A DNA stretch of 53,359 bases from Planctomycetota bacterium (lineage in GTDB: Bacteria; Planctomycetota; Phycisphaerae; SM23-33), in the NCBI GenBank assembly GCA_012729725.1, contig JAAYCO010000246.1, positions 1-53,359 on the forward strand, written 5' to 3'. Each line of letters starts with the position of its first letter. Within the stretch, counting starts at the first letter, position 1. Shown here one piece after another: positions 18,311-27,302 of the stretch. The translations under genes and the position numbers were made by a program. Under the pieces are notes generated by a model. It saw only the letters and a list, made by a program, of their open reading frames with translations. It ran no database searches and was not told where the DNA came from.

Positions 18311-19414
18311 ATGCCCCTTGACTCCGCCATCCTGGGCGATGTTTCACTATGGCTCATGCGCAACTGGGCGGTGCTGGCCATCGCGTTGACGTGCGCGTCG
18401 CTGGGGGTCTTTCTGGTCCTGCTGATGGCGAAGTACGTCAGGATATGTCTCAATATTTTTGTTGACACTCCGCCGCCGCTGTCGATGAACCCGCTGGACT
18501 TCGTGCCGCTTCACGGCGAAATCGTCCGGTTTCGCAGTTTCGACGGCACCAGCCTTCGCGGCATGCACCTTCGCACTGCCAAGGACGGCGGTTACAAGGG
18601 CAGCATCGTTTTCTGCCATGAGTACGGCTCGGACATGTACAGCTGCGCCCGTTACGCACGCCCGCTGATCGACGCCGGCTTTGACGTGTTCACGTTCGAC
18701 TACCGCGGCCACGGCGAAAGCTCGATCGGCGGAAGGTACAAGCCGCTGCAATGGCCGTCCGACAAGGAACTTGGCGACACGCTGGGCGCGTGCCTGCACG
18801 TCGAAAGCCTTCTGGCCGCGGAGGGCAAACCCGCACAGGTGGGGCTTTTTGGCATATCACGCGGGGCGGGCGCTGGACTGCTGACGGCTGCGAGCGACCC
18901 GAACATCAAGTGCATTGTCTGCGACGGCGCCTTCAGCACCGATACAACGCTGATGGCCCTGATGAAACGGTGGGCGTATATCTTCGCCCGCGTCAAACTC
19001 GTGTACGAGAACAACACCGACCAGTTCTGGAAGTTCCTGCTGTGGCTGCTGCTTCGCTTCGCCCAGCCGAAGATGGGATGCCGATACCTCTCCGTCCGGC
19101 GAGCACTGAAGGAAATGCAGCCCCGGCCGATCTTTTTCATCCACGGTCAGAAGGACAGCTACATCCGCGAGGACCAGACCAGGCTGCTGTACGCCGACGC
19201 GCCGTCGCCCAAATACCTGTGGATTGTGGACGATGCGAAGCACAACCAGTCGGTGGTGGTCAAACCCGCGGAATATGCGGATCGAACAGTTTCGTTCTTC
19301 CTGAAGTACCTCGCGAACGAGCCGGTTGCCGAAGCAACAATCACTGCCGACGGCCCGGCAGGGGCCGCCAAAGACGGCATGTCCGCGGGCAAAACCCCTT
19401 CACTTGCCAAATAA
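18311..19414 (+). CDS. Membrane-anchored alpha/beta hydrolase
   Basis: 367 aa with an N-terminal transmembrane helix (residues about 18-38, NWAVLAIALTCASLGVFLVL). The alpha/beta-hydrolase fold shows the oxyanion region CHEYGSD, the nucleophile elbow FGISRGAG (Ser near 182), an acid in IHGQKDS (about 279) and His in DDAKHNQS (about 311). The C-terminal 30 residues are Ala/Thr-rich. The ATG follows the L,D-transpeptidase stop without a gap, so it belongs to the same operon. The substrate is unknown; an esterase role at the envelope is a guess. Confidence 0.78.
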   Translation: MPLDSAILGDVSLWLMRNWAVLAIALTCASLGVFLVLLMAKYVRICLNIFVDTPPPLSMNPLDFVPLHGEIVRFRSFDGTSLRGMHLRTAKDGGYKGSIVFCHEYGSDMYSCARYARPLIDAGFDVFTFDYRGHGESSIGGRYKPLQWPSDKELGDTLGACLHVESLLAAEGKPAQVGLFGISRGAGAGLLTAASDPNIKCIVCDGAFSTDTTLMALMKRWAYIFARVKLVYENNTDQFWKFLLWLLLRFAQPKMGCRYLSVRRALKEMQPRPIFFIHGQKDSYIREDQTRLLYADAPSPKYLWIVDDAKHNQSVVVKPAEYADRTVSFFLKYLANEPVAEATITADGPAGAAKDGMSAGKTPSLAK

Positions 19415-19478
19415 GAGGATTGTCATTCCCTCTCGTCCGGATGTATTCTCCCCAGCTGTCTAAAAAGGAGACAACACA

Positions 19479-20300
19479 ATGAGCGATCAGGATAGGCGCA
19501 AGTTCTGGTCCATGCGCATGGACGAGGCGTTCGAGTATATGCAACGCTCATCCGGCGTCGAGGTGCGCGACTGCATGGAGAGACTGGTTCACGTGCCCCA
19601 GGCGGCCAAGGAAGCCGGTGTGCCGATGACGTTCTCCAGCAAGCCGCACATTCTCGGTCTGCCCCGGCTTTACCATCTCAGGGAGGGCGTTATCAAGCCG
19701 CTGCTGGCGGTCGCCAATGATATGGCCTCGCGTGGATGGGTGCTGCACATCGAAGATGCGCTTCGAACGCGGCAGATGCAGAAGGAAGTCGCTTTCATGC
19801 CGTTGCTGTTCGAGAAGGTGGTGCAGATGTGCGAGTGGGAAACCGGCGGGGAGAAACCCAGCGCGGACCTGCTGTTTCGGCGCATGGCTGCCCTGATTGC
19901 ATCCTGGCCGAAGGTGGCGGTGCACATGGGCGGCTCGGCAGTCGATATTTCCGTCTTCGACAAGGCGAGCGGCGCTGAGATCGATCGCGGCGCCTCGTAC
20001 CTTGAGCTGTCGGAGCTTACTCCGATGGACTCGCCGTTTGTTTCGGTTGAGGCGCAGCGGAATCGCCAACAGATAACAGAGGTATTCGCCAGGCACGGCT
20101 TCACCACGTATCCATTCGAGTTCTGGCATTATGATCTGGGCGACGTTCATCATGCCGCGATGACCAATTCCGCACCCGCGCGATACGGTCCCATCGACTG
20201 GAACCAGTCCACCGGCGCGATCACGCCGGCTGCCGATATGCTCGAACCGTTCAACAGCCCCCAGGACATGATCAATAAGGCGGCGCAAGTCGCCGGTTGA
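19479..20300 (+). CDS. M15-family D,D-dipeptidase (VanX/DdpX-like)
   Basis: 273 aa, soluble, with no signal peptide visible. Zinc-site motifs of the M15D family are present: VHMGGSAVDISVFD (His and Asp ligands, about residues 147-160) and EFWHYDLGD (Glu and His, about 213-221), the equivalent of EWWHF in VanX. An SMRMDEAF segment lies at the N-terminus. Family members cleave D-Ala-D-Ala, here probably for peptidoglycan turnover or salvage rather than vancomycin resistance, since no vanH/vanA neighbours exist. A very strong AAAAAGGAG site precedes the ATG. Confidence 0.75.
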   Translation: MSDQDRRKFWSMRMDEAFEYMQRSSGVEVRDCMERLVHVPQAAKEAGVPMTFSSKPHILGLPRLYHLREGVIKPLLAVANDMASRGWVLHIEDALRTRQMQKEVAFMPLLFEKVVQMCEWETGGEKPSADLLFRRMAALIASWPKVAVHMGGSAVDISVFDKASGAEIDRGASYLELSELTPMDSPFVSVEAQRNRQQITEVFARHGFTTYPFEFWHYDLGDVHHAAMTNSAPARYGPIDWNQSTGAITPAADMLEPFNSPQDMINKAAQVAG

Positions 20301-20316
20301 ATATAGGACAACGCAA

Positions 20317-23184
20317 ATGCGCCGTAATGTAATTCAGTATTTTCTGAATCATCGGCTCGAACTGCCCGAGTTGGAGCGGCAGGTCAACATGCTTGCCGAT
20401 TCAGGAATCGGCGGCCTGTGCGGCCACGCGCGCCAGGGACTGTTAACGCCGTACATGTCCGACGACTGGTGGCGGGCAATCGAATGCATAATGAACACCT
20501 GCCGCAAGCGAGGCATGGAATTCTGGATCTGGGATGAAGACTACTTCCCCAGCGGGCTCGCCGGCGGACGCGTGGTGTGGAACCACCCGCACCTGCGGGC
20601 CAGGGGACTAGAGTTCACAACCGCCGCCTTCAGCGGCGCAGGCCCGTTCGAGATGGATTTTGGCCCAGGCGTTCTGCTTCGCGCCTATGCGATTGAAAAG
20701 ACCGCCGACGGCCTGTGCAAAGGCATTGCCGACATCACGCAATTCTGCGGCACGCGACGGCAAACATGGACGAACAGATATATCCAGCATGCCGCCTACT
20801 CGGGCATGATTGCGACGGTGGGGCACCCGCACTGGCGATGCGGGATTCGGGACAACCAGTTCGCCGTCGCCTGGCAGCCGCGACTCCAGGGCGAATATGA
20901 GATTGTGGGGGTGACGGTTGTTCCCCACGGCGGCGTTCACCCGGACATGCTTAACCCGCAAAGCGTCCGCGAGTTCATCCGGATGAGCTACGAGCCGTAT
21001 TTCCAGCGGTACGGCGGCGAATTCGGCAAGGCGATCACCGCAGCCTTCACCGATGAACCAAGCCCCGGCGGCTTTCTCTTTCCGTGGACTGACGACTTCC
21101 CGAGCCAGTTCCGCGCCGATCATGGTTACGACCTGCTGGACCATCTGCCGCACCTGGCAATCGAAATAGACGACACGACGCCTGTCGTGCGGCATCATTA
21201 TCGCCTGACGCAACACCGCCTCCAGAAGGCCAACTACGTTGACCAGATAGCCCACTGGTGCCGCGAGCACGGCATAGCGATGTCCGGCCACCTGACGCGA
21301 ACGGAATGGCTGACTATCACCAGTTTCTACTGGCCCAACGAGCTGAGGTGTTACCAGTCGATGGACATTCCCGCAGCCGATCCGCTCACCGCCAGTTGCG
21401 CGTGGAAGGATGTGGCGTATCACGCGGGCCTGAAAGTGGCGTCTTCGGCTGCTCACTTGTTCGGCAAACCACAGGCTTCCAGCGACGCCCTGGCGGTGAT
21501 AGGCGACGAGGCAGCCATCCGCGACATGAAATACATGCTCGACTACCAGATGGTGCTGGGCATAAACCATTTCGTGCTGCACGGGGCGAGCTACTCGCTT
21601 GAAGGACCGAGAAAGGATGAAGTGCCGCCGTCGCTGTTCTATCAGCACACCGAGTGGCTGCACATGGGCCGCCTGTGGGATTACCTGCAAACAACATGCG
21701 ATGAGCTTGCCAGGGGCGCTCACGCATGCCAAATCGCGATGCTGTATCCGTCAACTTCGCTGGCTTGCCAGCTCAAGCCGCCGTTCAATCATTACAGGCT
21801 CGATGACGAGGCGAAGGTGCACGAGCTTATCGAGCAGATGCTCAGCAGGCATTGCGACTTCGACTTCATCGACGAGGTGACGCTTCAGGAGGGCGTTCTG
21901 TCGGATGGTCGGCTTGGCACGCCGGAGAAGTACAAGGTCGTCATCCTGCCGCACCTGCGATATGTGGATGAGAAGACCTGCCAGGCCCTGGCGCGTTTCG
22001 CACGCGCGGGCGGGCAGGTGCTTGCCGTCGAGACGATTCCCGCAGCCATCGGCGCAAACCTTGCCGCACCAAGCGGCGACTGGGCGAAAACTTGCGCGAC
22101 GCTTCACGCAAAGGCGAATGATGATTTCTTCCGTCATCTGCCTTCAATAGATGTCTCGGGCGACGGCGCCGACGACGTGCTTGTGCTTGTCAGGCAGACG
22201 GATGAAGGCGAGGTCATCTTCGCGTTCAACCGTCGCGAGAAGGATTTCCGCGGTAAGATCGCCGGCAACGATGTGTTCATCGTCGCCCGCGGCAGCAGGC
22301 TCATTAAGAACGGCCGGAAAGATCAGGCAGTTGAGCCGCCGCGACAGCCGAAGGTGGTTGCCGATCTATCCGGCGATTGGCGCGTGACGTTCGATGACAA
22401 TCACGCGCCGCTGAATTTCTGGCACGTTGTGCCCCAGGATGATGCGATTCATCAGAATCTGCCGATCAACATGCCCGGCATCGATCTGATGATGAGGCAG
22501 GAACACCAGGCCGACAAGCCTTTTGACATGATCTGCCGATTCATGCAGACCGGCGACGTGAGCGACATGCGGATAGTGATGGATTCGTGCGCCCTTGACG
22601 CAGGGGCCGTGATGTTCGTCAACGGCAAGGCGATAGACAACTGGCGAAGCGCCCGGGTGTTCGACTGCCGCAACGTGCAGGCCGACATTCGGCACGCGCT
22701 TCGCACGTCGAGCACGCCGTCCCTGAACATCATCAAGGTTCGGTCGAAGACGAACCGCGCGGGCCTCACTGAAACGCCGTATCTTTACGGTTCATTCGAA
22801 TGCGAGTATCGCTACGCGCACCTGTCGCTGCCGTTTGTTCGCTCAGCCGGCAAGCAGATTCATCTGCAAACACTGTCGCAGTGGGGCGCGATCGGCTATC
22901 CGACGTATTCAGGCTCGGCGACCTATGTGAAGGATTTCGAGATCGGCGAGAGCTGCGACGTGTTGCTCGATCTTGGCAGGGTTGAGGATGCTGCCTCGGT
23001 GAAGCTTGACGGCAGGGAAGTCGCCGTTCTGGCCTGGCCGCCTTATCTTTGCAGGCTTGGCAGACTATCCGCAGGAAGGCACAAACTGGAAATCGTCATT
23101 ACGAACTGCCCGGGCAACAGGAATCGCGCGGCGAACCTTCCTTCAGGATTGCTTGGGCCGGTGGTGCTGCTGGCGCGGGATTAA
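20317..23184 (+). CDS. GH106-like glycoside hydrolase
   Basis: 955 aa. The N-terminal barrel contains EFWIWDEDYFPSGLAGG near residue 70 and FTDEPSPGG near 245, patterns seen in the GH106 (alpha-L-rhamnosidase) and related uncharacterised glycosidase families. Residues about 690-955 form beta-sandwich, sugar-binding-like domains, ending in a typical NRAANLPSGLLGPVVL strand. There is no signal peptide, so intracellular action is likely. It lies 16 bases after the dipeptidase gene and leads the sugar-cluster genes. Rhamnosidase activity is a family-level guess; other deoxy-sugar or uronate substrates are possible. Confidence 0.65.
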   Translation: MRRNVIQYFLNHRLELPELERQVNMLADSGIGGLCGHARQGLLTPYMSDDWWRAIECIMNTCRKRGMEFWIWDEDYFPSGLAGGRVVWNHPHLRARGLEFTTAAFSGAGPFEMDFGPGVLLRAYAIEKTADGLCKGIADITQFCGTRRQTWTNRYIQHAAYSGMIATVGHPHWRCGIRDNQFAVAWQPRLQGEYEIVGVTVVPHGGVHPDMLNPQSVREFIRMSYEPYFQRYGGEFGKAITAAFTDEPSPGGFLFPWTDDFPSQFRADHGYDLLDHLPHLAIEIDDTTPVVRHHYRLTQHRLQKANYVDQIAHWCREHGIAMSGHLTRTEWLTITSFYWPNELRCYQSMDIPAADPLTASCAWKDVAYHAGLKVASSAAHLFGKPQASSDALAVIGDEAAIRDMKYMLDYQMVLGINHFVLHGASYSLEGPRKDEVPPSLFYQHTEWLHMGRLWDYLQTTCDELARGAHACQIAMLYPSTSLACQLKPPFNHYRLDDEAKVHELIEQMLSRHCDFDFIDEVTLQEGVLSDGRLGTPEKYKVVILPHLRYVDEKTCQALARFARAGGQVLAVETIPAAIGANLAAPSGDWAKTCATLHAKANDDFFRHLPSIDVSGDGADDVLVLVRQTDEGEVIFAFNRREKDFRGKIAGNDVFIVARGSRLIKNGRKDQAVEPPRQPKVVADLSGDWRVTFDDNHAPLNFWHVVPQDDAIHQNLPINMPGIDLMMRQEHQADKPFDMICRFMQTGDVSDMRIVMDSCALDAGAVMFVNGKAIDNWRSARVFDCRNVQADIRHALRTSSTPSLNIIKVRSKTNRAGLTETPYLYGSFECEYRYAHLSLPFVRSAGKQIHLQTLSQWGAIGYPTYSGSATYVKDFEIGESCDVLLDLGRVEDAASVKLDGREVAVLAWPPYLCRLGRLSAGRHKLEIVITNCPGNRNRAANLPSGLLGPVVLLARD

Positions 23185-23726
23185 GGCTCGTTGGCAGCTT
23201 CAGTTGCTTCGCACCGCGGCGGCGCTATGGTTCCACGATCGATTCTGATGGACGGAACCGCGATGAGCGATCCGCGCCTTTGGTCGAGCCAGTTATTGAG
23301 AATGTCCTGAATCAAGGCGGCAGTGGCGTCGAAATCGATGCGCTCCACTGACAGCGCCTTGCCGATTGCGGGGTAGGGCGCATCACCAGGATCGTCCAGC
23401 GAAAGCACCGAAACATCCTGGGGAATCGCGAGTCCGGCAGCGCGGCATTTCTCGCCGACCACGTTAACCGCCTCAAGGTAGGTGCAGATCCAGGCGGATA
23501 CTTCCGTGACATCCGGCGAGATCGACCGCGGCAGGTTGTGGTCGAGCTGCACCAGGGCTCGCGGATGAATCGGCTTGTTCAGTTCCCGGTGGGCGTCGAG
23601 ATATCCCAGGTACGAGTTCTCAAAGTCGATGTGCGGGATCATGCCGTTGATCAGGCCAACCGCCTTGTGGCCCATCTGGTAGAATCTTTGGCGGAGGCGA
23701 TGCGCAGATGCTGGATCGTCCCGAGA
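23181..23726 (-). pseudogene. 5'-truncated LacI/GalR-type regulator (effector domain only)
   Basis: The frame reads through a LacI/GalR sensor domain: ARRLR-like segment AHRLRQRFYQMGHKAVGLI, then PQDVSVLSLDDPGD (the usual DVSVVGFDD motif) and SVERIDFDATAALIQDIL, ending near IAVPSIRIDRGTIAPP. The upstream frame closes with TGA at 23727-23729, and no helix-turn-helix or first sensor half is found in any frame before the next gene. The track's ATG at 23675 is internal. I therefore call it a remnant about 180 aa long, half the normal 340. Its 3' end overlaps the GH106-like stop by four bases. Confidence 0.6.
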
Positions 23727-23824
23727 TCATCGACCTGCCCACCTTTGACGGAAACAGCAACGTTAACCACCAGATCAGGGCGTGGGACGAGTTTGACATT
23801 CTTGGCAGGGGCGATTGGCAGTAG
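23708..23824 (+). other. Short open frame with coding-like composition, 38 codons
   Basis: Between the truncated LacI fragment and the DegT gene, the plus strand holds MLDRPEIIDLPTFDGNS... ending GRGDWQ and a stop. About three quarters of its third codon positions are G or C, more than the codon-aligned opposite frame, and it reads like ordinary protein. The frame is open upstream only to a TGA shortly before. It could be the 3' remnant of a deleted gene or chance. No function proposed. Confidence 0.25.
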
Positions 23825-23867
23825 TTCATCGCGAGGGTACACCTCCGATTAAAGAAGGGAAGTAGTC

Positions 23868-25157
23868 GTGAGCAAGCCGTCTGACAAACTCGCCGCTCTT
23901 GGCGGCCCGAGGGCAGTGCCGCGGGAACTCAAATTCCACGTCTGGCCGAAGATCAACGCGACGGACGAGAAGTTCGTCCTGGCGTCGATCAGGCAGAACA
24001 GTCACGCCTGGGGACCGAACTGCGTGGCTCTTCAGGACGAATTCGCCAGGTGGAACGGCAACAGATTCTGCGCCGCCACGAACAGCGGCACCGCGGCCCT
24101 CCACATGGGCCTGGCGGCGTGCGACGTAGGCGCTGGCGACGAGGTCATCACAACCACGCTGTCGTGGACGTCCACGGCCACGTGCATCGTCCACCACAAC
24201 GCGATTCCGGTCTTTGTGGATATCGACCACGACACAATGCTGATAGACCCCGCCAAGATCGAGGCAGCCATCACGCCGCGGACGAAGGCGATAATCCCGG
24301 TTCACTACTGGGGCCTCGCCTGCGACATGGACGCGATCATGAAGATCGCCGCGAAGCACAACATAAAGGTCATCGAAGACGCCTGCCAGGGCCACGGGTC
24401 GCTCTACAGGGGAAGGAAGGCCGGCACGTTCGGCCACTGCGCCGCGTTCAGCCTGAACCAGAACAAGAACTTCTCCGCCGGTGAAGGCGGCTTGTTCGTG
24501 AGCAATGACGAGCAGATCTACATCAAGGCCCGCGCCGTCATGAGCTTCGGCGAGCTGCGGGCGCCGGAATCGAATCGCGACTTCCATGCGTATGCACTAG
24601 GCTGGATGTATCGCACGAGCGACGTCGCTGCTGCATACGCCCGCGGCAGGCTGGCCCGGCTGGACAAGGACAACGCCGCGGCAATCGCCAACTGGCGGCT
24701 GCTCAACGACGGCCTTGGCGGAATCGACGGCCTGATTCGACCCGTGGAAACCGCCAAGCAGAAGACCAACGGTTACGCATACGTCTTCCGCGTCGCGCCC
24801 GACAAGTTCCCAAAGGGCGTCGATCCGAACCTCTGGCGAGATTCCGTCGCCCACGCGATATGGCTCGAAGGCGTGCCCGTGGCGTCGGCCCGCATGTCGC
24901 TGCCGGAGCACACGGTAATTCAGGCCAGGCAGGGTTACGGCGGCGGCTGCCCGTGGTCATGCCCGATGGCCAGGAAAGATATCGACTACTCAATGAGTCA
25001 GTACCCCGTGACGGTGCAGACGGTCAACAGCTCGATACAGGTCGGCATAAACGGCCATCGCCCGCCCAACGGAAAGTCGCAGATAAACGCGATAATAAAG
25101 GGAATACGAAAGGTCTTCTCGCAGCTGGACAACGTGCCGTTGAAGGATCAAGCCTGA
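23868..25157 (+). CDS. DegT/DnrJ/EryC1-family PLP aminotransferase
   Basis: 429 aa, starting at GTG 23868 behind AAGAAGGGAAG. Fold-type I features: NSGTAALHMGLAA near residue 66, IPVHYWGLACDMDAI near 143, the PLP-binding Asp in VIEDACQGHGS (about 168), and the SLNQNKNFSAGEGG stretch near 196 with the Schiff-base lysine. Members transaminate keto-sugars, usually NDP-linked, though several act in inositol or amino-sugar catabolism. It heads a tightly packed run with the sugar isomerase, ceramidase-like and glycosidase genes, so a role in processing an unusual sugar is likely; the direction (biosynthetic or catabolic) is unclear. Confidence 0.88.
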   Translation: MSKPSDKLAALGGPRAVPRELKFHVWPKINATDEKFVLASIRQNSHAWGPNCVALQDEFARWNGNRFCAATNSGTAALHMGLAACDVGAGDEVITTTLSWTSTATCIVHHNAIPVFVDIDHDTMLIDPAKIEAAITPRTKAIIPVHYWGLACDMDAIMKIAAKHNIKVIEDACQGHGSLYRGRKAGTFGHCAAFSLNQNKNFSAGEGGLFVSNDEQIYIKARAVMSFGELRAPESNRDFHAYALGWMYRTSDVAAAYARGRLARLDKDNAAAIANWRLLNDGLGGIDGLIRPVETAKQKTNGYAYVFRVAPDKFPKGVDPNLWRDSVAHAIWLEGVPVASARMSLPEHTVIQARQGYGGGCPWSCPMARKDIDYSMSQYPVTVQTVNSSIQVGINGHRPPNGKSQINAIIKGIRKVFSQLDNVPLKDQA

Positions 25158-25993
25158 TGAAGTACTGCATGATGACATACACCTGCGCTCGACAGGGCAT
25201 GAAGATGCCCGAAATATGCCAACTTGCCCAGGACCTTGGACTTGACGCGATGGACCAGGTCGGCCTGCAGGAGTGGACCGCGGCCCAGACGCGAAAAATG
25301 GCGGCCGACCACGGCCTGCAAATCATCTGCTACACGTTCATGACCCAGGTAAATCACGAAGACGACAAGCTTCGACTTGCCGGCCTCGATGCCTACAAAC
25401 GCGAGCTGGATGTCGCACTTGAGCTTGGCGCCCCGATGATCATGCTGCCGTTGCCGGGCAAGGCCCAGTACACACGGTCTCAAAGCAGACGCAACATCAT
25501 GAAGTCCATGCCCGCAATGGCCCAGCTTGCCAGGGCAGCGGGGCTTGTTCTGACTATCGAGAACTTCCCCGGCGAAACAAGCCCGTTCACCATCTCCGAT
25601 GATATGGAAGAGGTGATCAGGTACATTCCAAGCGTGCGGATCACATTCGACAATGGCAACGTGCTTACCGGCGGCGAGGATCCATGCGACGGTTTCGCAA
25701 GGACCCGGCAGTGGATAGTGCATTCGCATTTCAAGGATTACTCGCTTGCCCGTGAAGGCGAGAAGTGCCTCATCGGCCTTGACGGCAGGAAGTACAAGCC
25801 CGCGCTGATAGGCGAGGGGCTGGTCGATTACACCGCCCTGCTTAAGGCCATGATCGACGCCGGCTACGCCGGATACGTGAACATCGAATACGAGGGCAAC
25901 GAGTACACCGCATCGGACGCCATGAAGCGGGCGCTGGCCCACCTGGTCAGTCTTGAGGAATCACTGAGCGCCGCGGCGGGGGAGTGCAAGTAG
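25157..25993 (+). CDS. Sugar phosphate isomerase/epimerase (xylose-isomerase-like TIM barrel)
   Basis: About 278 aa; the track starts at 24860 but ATG 25157 overlaps the DegT stop by one base (TGATG), giving a sensible N-terminus MKYCMMTYTCARQGMKMPE. AP-endonuclease-2-type TIM barrel with metal-binding acids: TIENFPGE near residue 129, TFDNGNVLT near 164, HSHFKDY near 191 and VNIEYEGNEY near 240. Relatives include IolE/IolI, hydroxypyruvate isomerase and various epimerases. The substrate is probably a keto-sugar related to the DegT reaction. Confidence 0.85.
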   Translation: MKYCMMTYTCARQGMKMPEICQLAQDLGLDAMDQVGLQEWTAAQTRKMAADHGLQIICYTFMTQVNHEDDKLRLAGLDAYKRELDVALELGAPMIMLPLPGKAQYTRSQSRRNIMKSMPAMAQLARAAGLVLTIENFPGETSPFTISDDMEEVIRYIPSVRITFDNGNVLTGGEDPCDGFARTRQWIVHSHFKDYSLAREGEKCLIGLDGRKYKPALIGEGLVDYTALLKAMIDAGYAGYVNIEYEGNEYTASDAMKRALAHLVSLEESLSAAAGECK

Positions 25994-25994
25994 C

Positions 25995-27302
25995 ATGAAG
26001 GTTGGAACCGCATGGGTTGATATCACTCCGGGTGAACCCATACCGATTATGGGTCAGCTTGGGCCGCGGCTGGGCGAGTACACTCACGACCCGATAACGG
26101 TCAACGCCGTCGTGTTTGATGATGCGGGCGTGAAGGCGGCGCTGGTGTCGTGCGATCTTGCGATGCTGCCGGATCATCTAACCCGCAGGGCGCAGGAAGG
26201 GTGCTCGCGGAAGATAGGCATGAAGGCAGGGAATGTCATCATAGCCTGCACTCACACTCATCTTGCCCCGTACACCGTCGAGTCGGCGATAGGCAAGCCG
26301 GAAGCCGCTTACATAGACCGGCTGATCGAGGCGATTGTCGAGTCGGTTGTCCGTGCGCATGATGACGCGGAGGAAGTCGATCTCTTCGCGGCAAAAGGCT
26401 GGCTCGATCAGATGGGCTTCAACCGCCGCGGCCGGCATGCGGACGGCAGGGTGGACATGTATCACGGCAGCTGGAATAGCGACTTCGCCGGCATCGAAGG
26501 GCCGCGTGACGGCGAAGTGGCGGTGGTGTGCGCCAAGCGCGGCGACGGTTCCGTCAAGGTGGTGATATCATCATTCTCGACTCACCCAAATGCCGTCGAG
26601 CGTGAACGTTATTACAGTGCGGATGTCGCCGGCGCGGTCAGATCCACATTGCGGCGGAATCTCGGCGACGATCTGGGCGTGATCTATCTCACAGGGGCCG
26701 CAGGCAACACCGCGCCGAGCATACTCGAGAACAACAAGCAGAACATCCAGCCCTGGCGAGGAGAAGAGGGGCTCAAGCGTTCAGGCCTCTATCTGGGCGG
26801 CGAGATACTGAAGATCGTGGCGGGGGCGACAGAACCCATGGCCGATGCGAAACTGCGACTACTGAAAGCAGTTGTTCCCATACCTATACGCCAGTGGCCG
26901 CGGGATCTGGATCTTTCGAAATTCCCCGCCGGGGCGTTCAGGGATTACTACGAATACTCCAAGCGCATCTGGCCGGAGTTGCTCAAAAACGAGAACCCTC
27001 GCAACGTTCATCTGAACGTGCTTCGGCTTGGCGAGGCCGCAATCTGCACGAATCCGGCGGAGTTGTTCGTCGAATTCGGGTTGGCGATCAAGGAAGATTC
27101 CCCTGCCAGGGTCACGCTGATCTGCGAACTGGCCGACGGGTATGTGGGCTATGTGCCAACACCGCAGGCGATCAAAAACGGCGGTTACTGCACGATGCCC
27201 GCAACCACGAGCATGCTGGCGGCCGAGGCGGGCGATATCATGGTCGCCAACACCCAAGAACTGCTTCGGCAGGCTTTCAAGGAAGAAGGAGCACATTCAT
27301 GA
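25995..27302 (+). CDS. Neutral/alkaline ceramidase-like metal-dependent hydrolase
   Basis: 435 aa, no signal peptide, matching the N-terminal catalytic domain of neutral ceramidases: GTAWVDITPG at the start, IIACTHTHLAP near residue 83 and SSFSTHPNAV near 193, which carry the zinc histidines, and TGAAGNTAPS near 235 corresponding to the GDVSPN-like nucleophile loop. Many bacterial members sit in sugar clusters and probably are not ceramidases, so the substrate is open. It follows the isomerase gene by one base and overlaps the next gene by four bases (ATGA). Confidence 0.8.
   Translation: MKVGTAWVDITPGEPIPIMGQLGPRLGEYTHDPITVNAVVFDDAGVKAALVSCDLAMLPDHLTRRAQEGCSRKIGMKAGNVIIACTHTHLAPYTVESAIGKPEAAYIDRLIEAIVESVVRAHDDAEEVDLFAAKGWLDQMGFNRRGRHADGRVDMYHGSWNSDFAGIEGPRDGEVAVVCAKRGDGSVKVVISSFSTHPNAVERERYYSADVAGAVRSTLRRNLGDDLGVIYLTGAAGNTAPSILENNKQNIQPWRGEEGLKRSGLYLGGEILKIVAGATEPMADAKLRLLKAVVPIPIRQWPRDLDLSKFPAGAFRDYYEYSKRIWPELLKNENPRNVHLNVLRLGEAAICTNPAELFVEFGLAIKEDSPARVTLICELADGYVGYVPTPQAIKNGGYCTMPATTSMLAAEAGDIMVANTQELLRQAFKEEGAHS

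Noticed and set aside
23620-23829. 69-aa minus-strand ORF as the N-terminus of the LacI regulator
   Set aside because: Although a GGAGG lies upstream, the sequence has no helix-turn-helix and is out of frame with the LacI fragment.
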